This document shows, piece by piece, positions 16,415 to 25,885 of a stretch of DNA of 64,000 nucleotides. The position numbers and the translations under genes are program-made. The notes beneath the pieces were generated by a model. That model saw only the letters and a list, made by a program, of their open reading frames with translations, ran no database searches and was not told the origin of the DNA. Source of the DNA: Solibacillus merdavium (GTDB taxonomy: Bacteria; Bacillota; Bacilli; Bacillales_A; Planococcaceae); the NCBI RefSeq assembly GCF_014836935.1, contig NZ_JACSPW010000001.1, forward strand, positions 310,001 to 374,000, written 5' to 3'. How positions within the stretch are numbered: position 1 is the first letter of the stretch; every line of letters begins with the position of its first letter.

Positions 16415-19400
16415 ATGTTCCTTAAGAGACTCGAAGTAATAGGTTTTAAATCTTTTGCCGAGCGAATCGGAATCGATTTTGTCCCGGGTGTTACAGCAGT
16501 TGTAGGACCAAATGGAAGTGGGAAAAGTAATGTAACTGATGCGGTTCGCTGGGTATTGGGTGAACAGTCTGTTAAAAGTTTACGTGGTGCTAAAATGGAA
16601 GATGTTATTTTTGCAGGAAGCGAATCACGTAAAGCATTGAATTTTGCAGAAGTAACACTTGTACTGGATAATACAGATCAGCAAGTAGCGATACCATACA
16701 CTGAAGTAAGTGTAACTAGACGTGTATATCGTTCAGGTGAGAGCGAATATCTACTTAACAATCAGCAATGTCGCCTAAAGGATATAACGGATTTATTTAT
16801 GGATTCAGGACTTGGAAAAGAAGCATTTTCCATTATTTCGCAAGGACGAGTTGATGAAATTTTAAACAGCCGTCCCGATGATCGCCGCAGTATTTTTGAG
16901 GAAGCGGCTGGTGTACTCAAGTACAAGCAACGCAAGAAAAAAGCGGAGCATAAGCTTGTTGAAACGGATGAGAATTTAAATCGTGTTTTAGATATTCTGC
17001 ATGAAATTGACCAACGTCTTGAACCGTTAAAAATTCAGGCATCAAGTGCAAAAGATTATGTACGTATGACAGAGGAATTAAAAGATTTTGATATTGCATT
17101 AATGGTGCATGACATCAGTACATTTGAAAATACATTGCAAAATTATATTAAAGAACAGCAAAAACTAAATACGGCAGAAAAAGAACATGCCATCGAGATA
17201 TCAAAAGTTGAACAACAATTGCGTAAAATGCGCAATGAGTTAAAAGCAATTGATGACGTATTGGATAGTTCGCAAGAGCAGCTTGTTGAAGCCAGTGCTG
17301 AAGTAGAGCGCTGGGAAGGACGGAAAGCGCTATTTAACGAAAAGCGCTCGAATGCCGAAAAGCAAGCGCAACAATTGCATGAAAGCTTAACAGAAGCATC
17401 AAACACTGTTATTGAACTGGAAAAAGCAAAGCAGGAAAAACATCAGCAATTCACTGAAAAACAAAAAATAGTTTCACAAATTCGTTCGGCCTTGAAACAA
17501 GTTGATCAGGCATTGACGCGTTCAGCTTCTGAAATTGAACAGGAAATTGAAGAAGCAAAAAATACGTATATCAATTTGCTTAATGAAGAGGCAACAGTTA
17601 AAAATGAATTAAAACATATTGATCAACAATTAACGCAAGAGCAGGCTTCTGTAGAACGTATGACAGGTCGTTCTTCAGAAGTACAAAAAGATCTGACGGA
17701 AGCCCTTTTGGCAAAGGAAATGACAGAGCAGGCCCTTGAGCAGACTGTACAATCCGTTAAAGAACAACTTAGCCAATTTGATGTAATGCAAGTTCAATTA
17801 AAAGCTTCTTCATCAGATTTAGATGAGAAGCAGGCGCTATTATATAAGGCATATCAACATCATCAGCAATTAAAGGCACGAAAAGAAACATTGGCGGAAT
17901 TAGAGGCTGATTTTTCCGGGTTTTTCCATGGTGTTAAGGAAGTGTTATTAGCACGTGATCGTGGGGAGCTGCATGGAATTGAAGGTGCTGTAGCGGAACT
18001 GATTCAAGTTGAGGCAAAGTACTCTCAAGCAATTGAAACCGCATTAGGTGCAGCATCTCAGCATATTGTTACAGTAAACGAACAACATGCCCAAAAGGCA
18101 ATAACTTGGCTGAAGCAAAAGCGTGCAGGACGGGCAACATTTTTACCGAAAACAGTTATGCGTTCTCGAAAAATCCATGCACAGCAACTAAGTGATATTC
18201 AATCACACCCAGCATTTATAGCATTAGGATATGAGCTTGTTAGCTATGCACAGGAAAATACGACAATAATTGAAAACCTTTTAGGTAATGTACTTGTAGC
18301 CTCTTCGTTAGAGGGTGCGAGTCAAATAGCGCGTTTATGTGGATTTAAATACCGTGTTGTAACTCTTGAAGGAGATATCGTAAATGCAGGTGGTTCATTG
18401 ACAGGTGGTGCTTTGAAACAACAAAGCTCACTATTTTCAAGGAAAGCCGAGCTCGATAAACTTGTCGCTACATTAGAGGGGATGGAAGCAACAATCCATT
18501 CCGCTGAGCAGACAGTAGCGAAGAAAAAAGAACAAATTGCCGAAATGCGTGATGCATTGGAAGAGTTGAAGCTTCAAGGTGAGTCGATGCGAGAGCAAGA
18601 ACAGATTCATCGGGCAAAGCTTTTAGAGTTGGATATGATTGTGAAAAGTTTGCAGACGACTGCTACGATTACACAATCGGAGCAATCATCCGTTTCTACA
18701 AGAAAGCAATCGTTAAGTGTAGAGCAAAAAATTGCCCAAAAAAGATTAGCAGAATTGAGCGAAGAATTGCAGGAAATACAGCAAACGGTTGATGAGCTCA
18801 CACTCGCTAAAACTCAAAGTGAAACGCAAAAAGATGTATTACGTGAACAGTTGGCAGTCCAACGATCAGAACTTGCAGTTGCACAAGAACAGTTAACGCA
18901 AGTACAGGCATCCATTGCAGGAATTGAGCTAAACTTAACGAAAGCACAGAATACGGTCGAAAAAATTTCCCAGGAAATAGAGTGGATCGAATCTGAAGAT
19001 GGATTAAACGGACCTTCTGCAGATGAGTTGGAACAAACAATCATTCAATGGGTGACAAAAAAGGAAGCATTAACAGAGATTATTCAAAAAAATCGTTCAT
19101 CTCGTTCAGTTCTACACGAACAAATTACGGAAAATGAAATTCATTTACAGGAAATTCAGCGTGTACATAAAAGTTATGTTGATGCATTGCGAGCTTTAGA
19201 ATTAAAGCGCAATCGCACTGAATTTGAAATGAATAATTTACAAGAGCAGCTACTCGAACAGTATGAGCTGGATTTCTTATCTGCTCAGGCCGAAGTAATT
19301 GATATAGAGAATGAAGAAGATGTGCGCCGTAAAGTAAAGTTATTAAAACAATCCATTGAAGAGCTTGGTCCAGTCAACCTGTCAGCAATCGAAGAGTATG

Positions 19401-19978
19401 ATCGGGTGCAGGAACGTTATACATTTTTAAGTGAACAGAGAGAAGATCTAGTCTCTGCAAAAGATACGCTACACAAAGCGATTGGTGAGATGGATGAAGA
19501 AATGACGGAACGATTTAGCGAAACATTTAGGCAAATTCGTCAGCAATTCGTTATTTCATTTAGGGAGCTATTCGGAGGCGGTACAGCAGATCTAGTATTA
19601 GTGGATCCTAGTAACATGCTAGAGACAGGCATTGAAATTATTGCCCAACCACCAGGAAAAAAACTGCAAAGCTTAAGTTTGCTCTCTGGTGGTGAACGTG
19701 CATTGACAGCCATTGCTCTATTATTTGCTATTTTAAATACACGACCTGTCCCATTCTGTATTTTGGATGAGGTTGAGGCAGCATTGGACGAATCGAATGT
19801 AGCACGGTATAGCGATTATTTACGTAAATATAGTGACCATACACAATTTATCGTCATTACTCACCGTAAAGGTACGATGGAAGGTGCGGATGTTCTATAT
19901 GGAATTACAATGCAGGAATCAGGTGTGTCGAAGCTTGTTTCGGTAAAACTGGAAGAACAAACGGAATTAGTAATGTAA
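16415..19978 (+). CDS. smc: Chromosome segregation protein SMC
   Basis: The 1187-residue protein has the standard SMC plan. The N-terminal ATPase half carries Walker A GPNGSGKSN (31-39). Then come a long coiled coil, a hinge at about 510-680 (GAVAELIQVEAKYSQAIETAL...GGSLTGGALK), a return coil, and the C-terminal half with signature LSGGERALTA (about 1090) and Walker B CILDEVEAALDE. With ScpA/ScpB (not in the window) it compacts and aligns newly replicated chromosome arms. The RBS AGGGGG lies in the end of rnc; ftsY follows after 14 bp. Confidence 0.97.
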   Translation: MFLKRLEVIGFKSFAERIGIDFVPGVTAVVGPNGSGKSNVTDAVRWVLGEQSVKSLRGAKMEDVIFAGSESRKALNFAEVTLVLDNTDQQVAIPYTEVSVTRRVYRSGESEYLLNNQQCRLKDITDLFMDSGLGKEAFSIISQGRVDEILNSRPDDRRSIFEEAAGVLKYKQRKKKAEHKLVETDENLNRVLDILHEIDQRLEPLKIQASSAKDYVRMTEELKDFDIALMVHDISTFENTLQNYIKEQQKLNTAEKEHAIEISKVEQQLRKMRNELKAIDDVLDSSQEQLVEASAEVERWEGRKALFNEKRSNAEKQAQQLHESLTEASNTVIELEKAKQEKHQQFTEKQKIVSQIRSALKQVDQALTRSASEIEQEIEEAKNTYINLLNEEATVKNELKHIDQQLTQEQASVERMTGRSSEVQKDLTEALLAKEMTEQALEQTVQSVKEQLSQFDVMQVQLKASSSDLDEKQALLYKAYQHHQQLKARKETLAELEADFSGFFHGVKEVLLARDRGELHGIEGAVAELIQVEAKYSQAIETALGAASQHIVTVNEQHAQKAITWLKQKRAGRATFLPKTVMRSRKIHAQQLSDIQSHPAFIALGYELVSYAQENTTIIENLLGNVLVASSLEGASQIARLCGFKYRVVTLEGDIVNAGGSLTGGALKQQSSLFSRKAELDKLVATLEGMEATIHSAEQTVAKKKEQIAEMRDALEELKLQGESMREQEQIHRAKLLELDMIVKSLQTTATITQSEQSSVSTRKQSLSVEQKIAQKRLAELSEELQEIQQTVDELTLAKTQSETQKDVLREQLAVQRSELAVAQEQLTQVQASIAGIELNLTKAQNTVEKISQEIEWIESEDGLNGPSADELEQTIIQWVTKKEALTEIIQKNRSSRSVLHEQITENEIHLQEIQRVHKSYVDALRALELKRNRTEFEMNNLQEQLLEQYELDFLSAQAEVIDIENEEDVRRKVKLLKQSIEELGPVNLSAIEEYDRVQERYTFLSEQREDLVSAKDTLHKAIGEMDEEMTERFSETFRQIRQQFVISFRELFGGGTADLVLVDPSNMLETGIEIIAQPPGKKLQSLSLLSGGERALTAIALLFAILNTRPVPFCILDEVEAALDESNVARYSDYLRKYSDHTQFIVITHRKGTMEGADVLYGITMQESGVSKLVSVKLEEQTELVM

Positions 19979-19992
19979 GGGAGTGTCAATAA

Positions 19993-21237
19993 ATGAGCTT
20001 TTTTAAACGACTAAAAGAAAAGCTAACTGGCGGTAATGAGGAACTGGAACAAAAAGTTGACCAACCAGAGCTGGATGAACAGCAACTGGCTGATAACCTC
20101 CAACCTAAATTGATTGAAGAAACGGCAATTAAAAACTCCGTGGAACAAGAAGCCGTTGAAGTAGATGTTTCACATGTGGAAGAATCAACACCTCAAGAAG
20201 AACCGTCACTGAGCGATAGTGATACAGCGTTAGTAGTTGTTGATGAACAGGCAGAAGAACAAATTAAACCTTCTGCGTGGTCCATCACACAAAAATTCAA
20301 AGCCGGTTTGGAAAAGACGCGTAATTCATTTACTTCCAAAGTGAATGATTTAGTAGCCCGTTACCGTAAAGTTGACGAAGATTTCTTTGAAGAACTAGAG
20401 GAATTACTGCTACAAGCAGACGTAGGATTTGAAACGGTTATGGATTTAATGGATAAATTGCGCTATGAAGTACAGCGTGAAAATATTAAAGATACAAACG
20501 GTATTCAATCCATTATCTCTGAAAAATTGGTGGAAATTTATGAATCTGGTGAAGAAAACTTAACTGACTTAAACATTCAGCAAGATGGCGATTTAACAGT
20601 TATTTTGTTCGTTGGTGTTAATGGAGTTGGTAAAACAACGACAATTGGTAAATTAGCACATCGTCTGAAATCTGACGGTAAATCAGTTATGCTTGCTGCA
20701 GGTGATACATTCCGTGCAGGCGCAATTGATCAGTTACAAGTGTGGGGCGAACGTGTTGGGGTGGAAGTAATTGCGCAATCTGAAGGTTCTGACCCAGCAG
20801 CGGTGATGTATGATGCGATTCGTGCAGCGAAAAAACGCGGTGTCGATATTTTAATTTGTGATACAGCAGGTCGTTTGCAAAATAAAGTCAACTTGATGAA
20901 CGAACTTCAAAAAGTACACCGTGTCATTTCACGTGAAATTCCAAATGCACCACATGAAGTGCTGTTGGCATTGGATGCAACAACAGGTCAAAATGCGCTT
21001 GTACAGGCACAAACTTTCAAAGAAGTAACGAATGTTACAGGTATTGTGTTAACAAAGTTGGATGGTACTGCTAAAGGCGGTATTGTATTGGCTATTCGCA
21101 ACAAATTGCACATTCCAGTAAAATTCGTTGGCCTTGGTGAAAAAATGGATGACTTGCAGCCATTTGATGCAGAACGTTATGTTTATGGTTTATTTGCTGA
21201 TGGATTGGAAAAGGAATTAGAAAAAATAGAAGATTAA
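19993..21237 (+). CDS. ftsY: Signal recognition particle receptor FtsY
   Basis: The 414-residue SRP receptor GTPase begins with an amphipathic [11 protein letters not shown] and an acidic A-domain of about 90 residues, then the N domain and G domain with [10 protein letters not shown] (about 207), DTAGR (about 290) and [10 protein letters not shown] (about 355). It pairs with Ffh at the membrane to hand ribosomes to SecYEG. The A-domain is longer than in B. subtilis FtsY (about 329 residues). It is last in the rnc-smc-ftsY cluster, ending at a terminator. Confidence 0.97.
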   Translation: MSFFKRLKEKLTGGNEELEQKVDQPELDEQQLADNLQPKLIEETAIKNSVEQEAVEVDVSHVEESTPQEEPSLSDSDTALVVVDEQAEEQIKPSAWSITQKFKAGLEKTRNSFTSKVNDLVARYRKVDEDFFEELEELLLQADVGFETVMDLMDKLRYEVQRENIKDTNGIQSIISEKLVEIYESGEENLTDLNIQQDGDLTVILFVGVNGVGKTTTIGKLAHRLKSDGKSVMLAAGDTFRAGAIDQLQVWGERVGVEVIAQSEGSDPAAVMYDAIRAAKKRGVDILICDTAGRLQNKVNLMNELQKVHRVISREIPNAPHEVLLALDATTGQNALVQAQTFKEVTNVTGIVLTKLDGTAKGGIVLAIRNKLHIPVKFVGLGEKMDDLQPFDAERYVYGLFADGLEKELEKIED

Positions 21238-21242
21238 ATATG

Positions 21243-21278
21243 AACGAGCAACTGTGGAAATTTGTTGCTCGTTTTTTC
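21243..21278 (+). terminator. Terminator after ftsY
   Basis: The perfect 10-bp stem AACGAGCAAC/GTTGCTCGTT is followed by a run of T. Confidence 0.9.
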
Positions 21279-21310
21279 CGTTAACATTTTCCTTGGACAA
21301 GGAGATTACC

Positions 21311-21339
21311 TTGACAGTAACTGCTCACAAGATTATGAT
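21311..21339 (+). promoter_or_regulatory. SigA promoter of ylxM-ffh
   Basis: TTGACA (21311-21316), a 17-bp spacer and TATGAT (21334-21339) make a near-consensus promoter, immediately downstream of the ftsY terminator and about 30 bp upstream of ylxM. Confidence 0.8.
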
Positions 21340-21371
21340 AAGATAGACAAATTATGATTGGAGAGATAAAA

Positions 21372-21707
21372 ATGCTACTTGAAAAAACAACACGCATGAA
21401 CTTTCTCTTCGACTTTTATCAAGCACTATTAACAGACAAACAGCGCAGCTATATGGAACTTTATTACTTGGACGATCACTCGTTAGGAGAGATCGCCGAA
21501 AGTTATAACATTTCACGCCAGGCAGTTTATGATAATATTCGCCGTACTGAGGCGATGCTTGAAGAATATGAAGAAAAATTAAATTTATTCGAAAAGTTTC
21601 AACAACGTCAACAAGTATTAAAACAATTGACGAATGCGATACAAGATGAAGCTTCTACAGTAGAATTGAAGCTGGCATTGGTTGAACAATTAAAGGAATC
21701 GGATTAG
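21372..21707 (+). CDS. ylxM: YlxM, putative SRP-associated DNA-binding-like protein
   Basis: The 111-residue protein matches the YlxM/p13 family always found directly upstream of ffh. It has a sigma-70 region 4-like helix-turn-helix ([21 protein letters not shown]). In streptococci YlxM binds SRP components and modulates Ffh GTPase activity; a DNA-binding role has not been established here. The ATG at 21372 ([10 protein letters not shown]) fits both the GGAGAGA RBS and the family N-terminus better than the upstream ATG at 21354. ffh starts 12 bp downstream. Confidence 0.93.
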   Translation: MLLEKTTRMNFLFDFYQALLTDKQRSYMELYYLDDHSLGEIAESYNISRQAVYDNIRRTEAMLEEYEEKLNLFEKFQQRQQVLKQLTNAIQDEASTVELKLALVEQLKESD

Positions 21708-21719
21708 GAGGCGAACGAG

Positions 21720-23078
21720 TTGGCTTTTGAAGGTTTAGCAGAGCGACTCCAAGGTACGATCCAAAAGATTAAAGGTAAAGGGAAAGTTACGGAACAAGAC
21801 GTTAAAGAAATGATGCGTGAAGTCCGATTTGCCTTAATCGAAGCGGACGTAAACTTAAAAGTAGTAAAAGAATTCGTTAAAAAGGTTAGTGAGCGTGCGG
21901 TCGGCGTCGACGTTATGAAGTCATTAACGCCTGGTCAGCAGGTCATTAAAATTGTACAGGATGAATTGAAGAACTTAATGGGTGGAGAACAAAGCCCTAT
22001 TAAATTCAGCAACCGTCCCCCAACAATCATTATGATGGTAGGGTTACAAGGTGCCGGTAAAACGACGACTACAGGTAAATTGGCAAATGTATTACGTAAA
22101 AAATACAATAAAAAACCACTATTGGTTGCAGCGGATGTATATCGTCCAGCCGCTGTTCAGCAATTACAGACAATTGGGAAGCAGCTTTCTTTACCAGTGT
22201 TCTCACTTGGTACAGAAGTCTCCCCAGTTGAAATTGCACGTCAAGCGATTGAACATGCAAAAGAAGAGCATCATGATGTTGTATTAATCGATACTGCAGG
22301 TCGTCTCCATATTGATGAAGAGCTGATGCAGGAACTGAAAGACATTCGCGGATTAAAAGAGCCGGACGAAGTATTTTTAGTTGTAGATGCGATGACAGGT
22401 CAAGATGCGGTAAATGTTGCGCAAAACTTTAATGAAGCAGTCGGCATTACGGGCGTTGTTTTAACAAAATTAGATGGTGATACACGTGGTGGTGCGGCTT
22501 TATCAATCCGTGCCGTTACTGAAAAGCCGATCAAATTTGTTGGTATGGGCGAAAAAATGGATGCATTGGAGCCATTCCATCCAGAACGCATGGCATCACG
22601 TATTTTAGGAATGGGTGACGTATTATCACTCATTGAAAAAGCTCAGGCGAACGTTGATATGGAAAAAGCGAAAGAACTTGAAGAAAAGTTTATGACGCAA
22701 TCTTTCACGTTTGATGACTTTATTGAGCAGCTTCAAGCCGTGAAAAAAATGGGACCGCTGGATGAATTACTAAAAATGATTCCAGGTGCAAACAAAATGA
22801 AGGGCTTAGATAATGTCAAGGTTGATGAAAAGCAAATGGGGCGCATTGAAGCGATTATTTATTCGATGACACCAAAAGAAAAGACAAACCCTGAAATTAT
22901 TTCGGCGAGCCGCAAAAAACGTATTGCAACTGGTTCAGGCACGACAATACAAGAAGTAAACCGCTTATTGAAACAGTTTGAAGATATGAAAAAAATGATG
23001 AAACAAATGACAGGTATGACGCAGGGTAAAGGTAAGAAAAAGATGAAAATGCCTGGTTTAGATTCGTTATTTAAATAA
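21720..23078 (+). CDS. ffh: Signal recognition particle protein Ffh
   Basis: The 452-residue SRP54 protein has an N domain, a G domain (GLQGAGKTTTTGKL about 108, DTAGR about 191, TKLDGDTRGG about 249) and a methionine-rich M domain from about 300 that binds 4.5S/scRNA and signal peptides, ending in a Met/Lys-rich tail. The start is TTG at 21720, with the RBS TTAGGAGGCG eight bases upstream; the following AFEGLAERLQ matches the conserved Ffh N-terminus. It forms an operon with ylxM. Confidence 0.97.
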   Translation: MAFEGLAERLQGTIQKIKGKGKVTEQDVKEMMREVRFALIEADVNLKVVKEFVKKVSERAVGVDVMKSLTPGQQVIKIVQDELKNLMGGEQSPIKFSNRPPTIIMMVGLQGAGKTTTTGKLANVLRKKYNKKPLLVAADVYRPAAVQQLQTIGKQLSLPVFSLGTEVSPVEIARQAIEHAKEEHHDVVLIDTAGRLHIDEELMQELKDIRGLKEPDEVFLVVDAMTGQDAVNVAQNFNEAVGITGVVLTKLDGDTRGGAALSIRAVTEKPIKFVGMGEKMDALEPFHPERMASRILGMGDVLSLIEKAQANVDMEKAKELEEKFMTQSFTFDDFIEQLQAVKKMGPLDELLKMIPGANKMKGLDNVKVDEKQMGRIEAIIYSMTPKEKTNPEIISASRKKRIATGSGTTIQEVNRLLKQFEDMKKMMKQMTGMTQGKGKKKMKMPGLDSLFK

Positions 23079-23172
23079 AAAAATAGGGTGTTAAGAAAAA
23101 ACACTTTACAAACCACTAAGACATTGATAATATAATATCTTGTGTGAAACTTATTCGGAGGTGCTATATAAA

Positions 23173-23445
23173 ATGGCAGTTAAAATTCGCTTAAAACGTA
23201 TGGGAGCTAAAAAATCTCCTTTCTATCGTATCGTAGTTGCAGACGCTCGTTCACCACGTGACGGCCGTCAAATCGAAACAGTAGGTACTTACAACCCACT
23301 TACAGTTCCAGCTACAGTACAAATCGATGAAGAGAAAGCTCTTAAATGGTTAGCTGATGGTGCAAAACCATCTGATACTGTACGTAACCTGTTCTCAGAA
23401 CAAGGTATCATGGAGAAATTCCATAACGCTAAATACAGCAAATAA
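23173..23445 (+). CDS. rpsP: 30S ribosomal protein S16
   Basis: The 90-residue protein ([20 protein letters not shown]...) is the usual length for S16, an assembly protein of the 30S body. The ATG at 23173 has the RBS CGGAGGTG; an upstream in-frame GTG/TTG region would add residues not found in the family. A TATAAT (23131) lies upstream but without a well-placed -35. khpA starts 27 bp later. Confidence 0.97.
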   Translation: MAVKIRLKRMGAKKSPFYRIVVADARSPRDGRQIETVGTYNPLTVPATVQIDEEKALKWLADGAKPSDTVRNLFSEQGIMEKFHNAKYSK

Positions 23446-23472
23446 TTCAATGATTAATTCGGAGGTGGCATT

Positions 23473-23706
23473 ATGCAGCAGCTGATTGAAGCAATTGTTA
23501 AACCATTGGTCGATTATCCTGAAGACGTTCGTATTGAGACGGACGAAACTTCAAATCGAGTTGTTTATAAGCTTTTTGTTCATCCAGAGGATCGAGGGAA
23601 AGTGATAGGCAAGCAAGGACGTGTTGCGAAGGCAATTCGTACGATTGTGTACTCAGCAGCGGGCGGCCACCAGAAGAAAAAGACATATGTCGATATATTG
23701 GATTAA
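23473..23706 (+). CDS. khpA: KH-domain RNA-binding protein KhpA (YlqC)
   Basis: The 77-residue protein is essentially one KH domain with the signature GKVIGKQGRVAKAIRTIV (about 41-58). KhpA dimerises with KhpB/Jag (not here), binds RNA, and in Gram-positives influences cell division and elongation. It keeps the conserved place between rpsP and rimM, with RBS CGGAGGTGG. A terminator follows immediately. Confidence 0.95.
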   Translation: MQQLIEAIVKPLVDYPEDVRIETDETSNRVVYKLFVHPEDRGKVIGKQGRVAKAIRTIVYSAAGGHQKKKTYVDILD

Positions 23707-23710
23707 TAAA

Positions 23711-23745
23711 AGAAGGGTGGCATTTTGCTGGCCCTTCTTTTTTTT
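23711..23745 (+). terminator. Terminator after khpA
   Basis: AGAAGGG/CCCTTCT stem followed by a run of T. It separates rpsP-khpA from rimM-trmD. A weak promoter (TTGCTG 23725, TATGAT 23748, 17-bp spacing) overlaps its 3' arm. Confidence 0.85.
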
Positions 23746-23791
23746 GTTATGATAATTCAATCAGCGATATTTTATTGAATGATTACAACTA

Positions 23792-23932
23792 GTTGATTGG
23801 AATGGAGGTGGCGACTCCAGCGGGAAGAGCGAAATTTATTTTGCGACGAAAGCATAGCGTCAGGAGCACCGTCGCCTGAGATACAGGCTCAGGCCGTGCC
23901 CGCGGAAAGCGTCCACCGAAATGGAAATCAAC
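23792..23932. repeat. 141-bp dispersed Bacillales-type palindromic repeat upstream of rimM
   Basis: The ends GTTGATT/AATCAAC are perfect inverted repeats. Further in, AGGTGG/CCACCG and CAGCGGGA/GCCCGCGG also pair, so the element folds into one long hairpin with an inner arm (GGCTCAGGC region). It is much richer in GC than its surroundings. The wording (GCGACTCCAGCGGGAA..., GCCCGCGGAAAGCGTCC) is like non-coding repeats I know from many Bacillus-related genomes. It ends 23 bp before the rimM start. An open frame runs through it into rimM but has no codon pattern or RBS support. Confidence 0.75.
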
Positions 23933-23955
23933 GGGATATTAGAGGTGGAATATAC

Positions 23956-24477
23956 ATGGAATGGTTTAATGTAGGACGTATTGTAAATACACATGGAGTT
24001 CGTGGAGAACTTCGGATTTTATCGACAACAGATTTTGAAGAAGAGCGTTTTGCTGTAGGTTCTAAATTAGCGGCATTTAAAAAGGATGATAAAAAGCCGA
24101 CTTGGGTAACAATCGCTTCATCCCGTCGCCATAAAAACTTTATTTTAGTAACATTTGAAGGAATGGAAAACATTAACCTAGTGGAGCCTTTTAAGGAAGG
24201 TCTACTGAAAATAACGATGGATCAGCTGGAAGAAGACGAGCTGGATGAAAACGAATACTATCACTTTGAAATTAAAGATTGTGAAGTGTTTTCAGAAGAA
24301 GGCGAATTAATTGGAGTTGTAACCGACATTCTGGAAACCGGCGCCAATGATGTATGGGAAGTTAAAGCATCAGGCGGTAAAAAGCATTACATTCCTTATA
24401 TTGAGGATATCGTAAAAGAAATCGATGTCGAAGAGAAGAAAATTATTATTCATGTAATGGAAGGTCTATTAGAATGA
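23956..24477 (+). CDS. rimM: 16S rRNA processing protein RimM
   Basis: The 173-residue assembly factor binds S19 and helps mature the 30S head. The N-terminal RimM domain ([18 protein letters not shown]) is followed by a PRC-barrel (about 95-170, [17 protein letters not shown]...[14 protein letters not shown]). The ATG at 23956 with RBS AGAGGTGG was chosen; the open frame upstream only reads through the 141-bp repeat. It overlaps trmD by 4 bp (ATGA), so the two are coupled. Confidence 0.96.
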   Translation: MEWFNVGRIVNTHGVRGELRILSTTDFEEERFAVGSKLAAFKKDDKKPTWVTIASSRRHKNFILVTFEGMENINLVEPFKEGLLKITMDQLEEDELDENEYYHFEIKDCEVFSEEGELIGVVTDILETGANDVWEVKASGGKKHYIPYIEDIVKEIDVEEKKIIIHVMEGLLE

Positions 24478-25202
24478 AGATTCATGTATTGAGTTTATTT
24501 CCTGACATGTTTTCAGGTGTCTTTGGTGCATCGATATTAAAAAAGGCTCAGGAAAAAGGTGCGGTGGAGTTAGCAGTAACAGATATTCGGGACTATAGTG
24601 AAAATAAGCATAAGCAGGTTGATGACTACCCGTATGGTGGTGGTGCAGGAATGGTATTAAAGCCAGAGCCAATGTTTAATGCTGTTGAGGCTATTACGGA
24701 AGGTCGCAAGCCACGCGTTATTTTAATGTGCCCACAAGGTGAGCGCTTCACCCAGAAAAAGGCAGAGGAATTAGCGAAGGAAGAAGATTTAGTATTCTTA
24801 TGTGGTCATTATGAAGGATATGATGAGCGTATTCGTCAATATCTTGTAACTGATGAAATTTCCATTGGTGACTTTGTGTTAACAGGAGGAGAGCTTCCAG
24901 CCATGACGGTAATCGACGCGGTTGTCCGCTTATTGCCGGGGGTACTTGGGCAGGAAGATTCGCATATCCAAGATTCATTTTCCACAGGGCTACTAGAGCA
25001 TCCACATTATACACGACCGGCTGATTTTAGAGGCATGAAGGTACCGAATATACTGTTGTCAGGTAATCACGCGAAAATCGACGCCTGGCGTGAGGAGCAA
25101 TCATTTGTCCGTACATTGGAACGCAGACCCGATTTATTCGATGCATTAGAATTGACGGATAAACAATTGAAATTGCTTGAAAAGATTAAGAGTGAAATGT
25201 AA
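24474..25202 (+). CDS. trmD: tRNA (guanine-N1)-methyltransferase TrmD
   Basis: The 242-residue SPOUT methyltransferase makes m1G37 next to the anticodon, preventing frameshifting. It starts [13 protein letters not shown] and shows [16 protein letters not shown], the knot segments [12 protein letters not shown] and [16 protein letters not shown] (S-adenosylmethionine site), and the C-terminal [13 protein letters not shown]. Its start overlaps the rimM stop. rplS lies 131 bp downstream with its own leader. Confidence 0.97.
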   Translation: MKIHVLSLFPDMFSGVFGASILKKAQEKGAVELAVTDIRDYSENKHKQVDDYPYGGGAGMVLKPEPMFNAVEAITEGRKPRVILMCPQGERFTQKKAEELAKEEDLVFLCGHYEGYDERIRQYLVTDEISIGDFVLTGGELPAMTVIDAVVRLLPGVLGQEDSHIQDSFSTGLLEHPHYTRPADFRGMKVPNILLSGNHAKIDAWREEQSFVRTLERRPDLFDALELTDKQLKLLEKIKSEM

Positions 25203-25213
25203 AGCAAAACTAC

Positions 25214-25242
25214 TTGCAAGCTTGTAAATTTTATGATAAGAT
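25214..25242 (+). promoter_or_regulatory. Possible SigA promoter of rplS
   Basis: TTGCAA (25214) and TAAGAT (25237) are spaced 17 bp apart; each matches 4 of 6 consensus positions. It would start a transcript near 25249, at the beginning of the predicted leader. Confidence 0.45.
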
Positions 25243-25248
25243 TCATTT

Positions 25249-25333
25249 TGTGCTTCTATGTAGGCACTGAATTACGGTGTTCCGCTGTGGCTGAGATTAG
25301 CGTGCAAGAGCATCTGTCCAAGGAGAGAAAACA
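25249..25333 (+). promoter_or_regulatory. Candidate L19 ribosomal-protein leader
   Basis: The 131-bp trmD-rplS gap ends in a GC-richer, foldable segment (GTGC...GCAC hairpin, then CACTG...CGGTG) directly before the RBS AAGGAG. Firmicutes are known to carry an L19 leader RNA at exactly this place, thought to mediate autoregulation. Assignment is by position and foldability, not by a covariance-model match. Confidence 0.45.
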
Positions 25334-25678
25334 ATGTCAAACATTATTACAGAGATCACTAAAGATCAATTACGTTCAGACTTACCGTCATTCAAACCAG
25401 GTGACACAGTTAAGGTACACGTTAAAATCGTTGAGGGTACTCGTGAGCGTATCCAATTATTCGAAGGTGTAGTTATTAAACGTCGTGGTGGCGGAATTAG
25501 CGAAACTTTCACAGTACGTAAAATTTCTTACGGCGTTGGTGTAGAGCGTACTTTCCCAGTACACACTCCAAAAATCGCTAATTTAGAAGTAGTTCGTAAA
25601 GGTAAAGTACGTCGTGCTAAACTTTACTACCTACGTAACCTACGTGGTAAAGCTGCTCGTATTAAAGAAATTCGATAA
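25334..25678 (+). CDS. rplS: 50S ribosomal protein L19
   Basis: The 114-residue protein sits at the 30S-50S interface. It contains the family hallmarks [44 protein letters not shown] and the basic C-terminus [28 protein letters not shown]. It follows trmD, as in most bacteria, with a candidate leader and promoter of its own and a terminator whose tail is a tetranucleotide repeat. Confidence 0.97.
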   Translation: MSNIITEITKDQLRSDLPSFKPGDTVKVHVKIVEGTRERIQLFEGVVIKRRGGGISETFTVRKISYGVGVERTFPVHTPKIANLEVVRKGKVRRAKLYYLRNLRGKAARIKEIR

Positions 25679-25691
25679 GAACTATTTAGAA

Positions 25692-25754
<63 letters not shown>

Positions 25755-25885
25755 CAAATAAATTGTATTAAATATACGTTTATATACATAAAGCTTATTA
25801 GTTGGATAAATAAATACAGGTTAGATTTTTGCTTGAAATACATATTTCGTATACAATAAATGTGATGAGCAAGGGGGATAGCTAC

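Noticed and set aside
23797-23955. N-terminal extension of RimM through the 141-bp repeat
   Set aside because: The repeat is non-coding in character, and the ATG at 23956 has a good RBS and fits the family.
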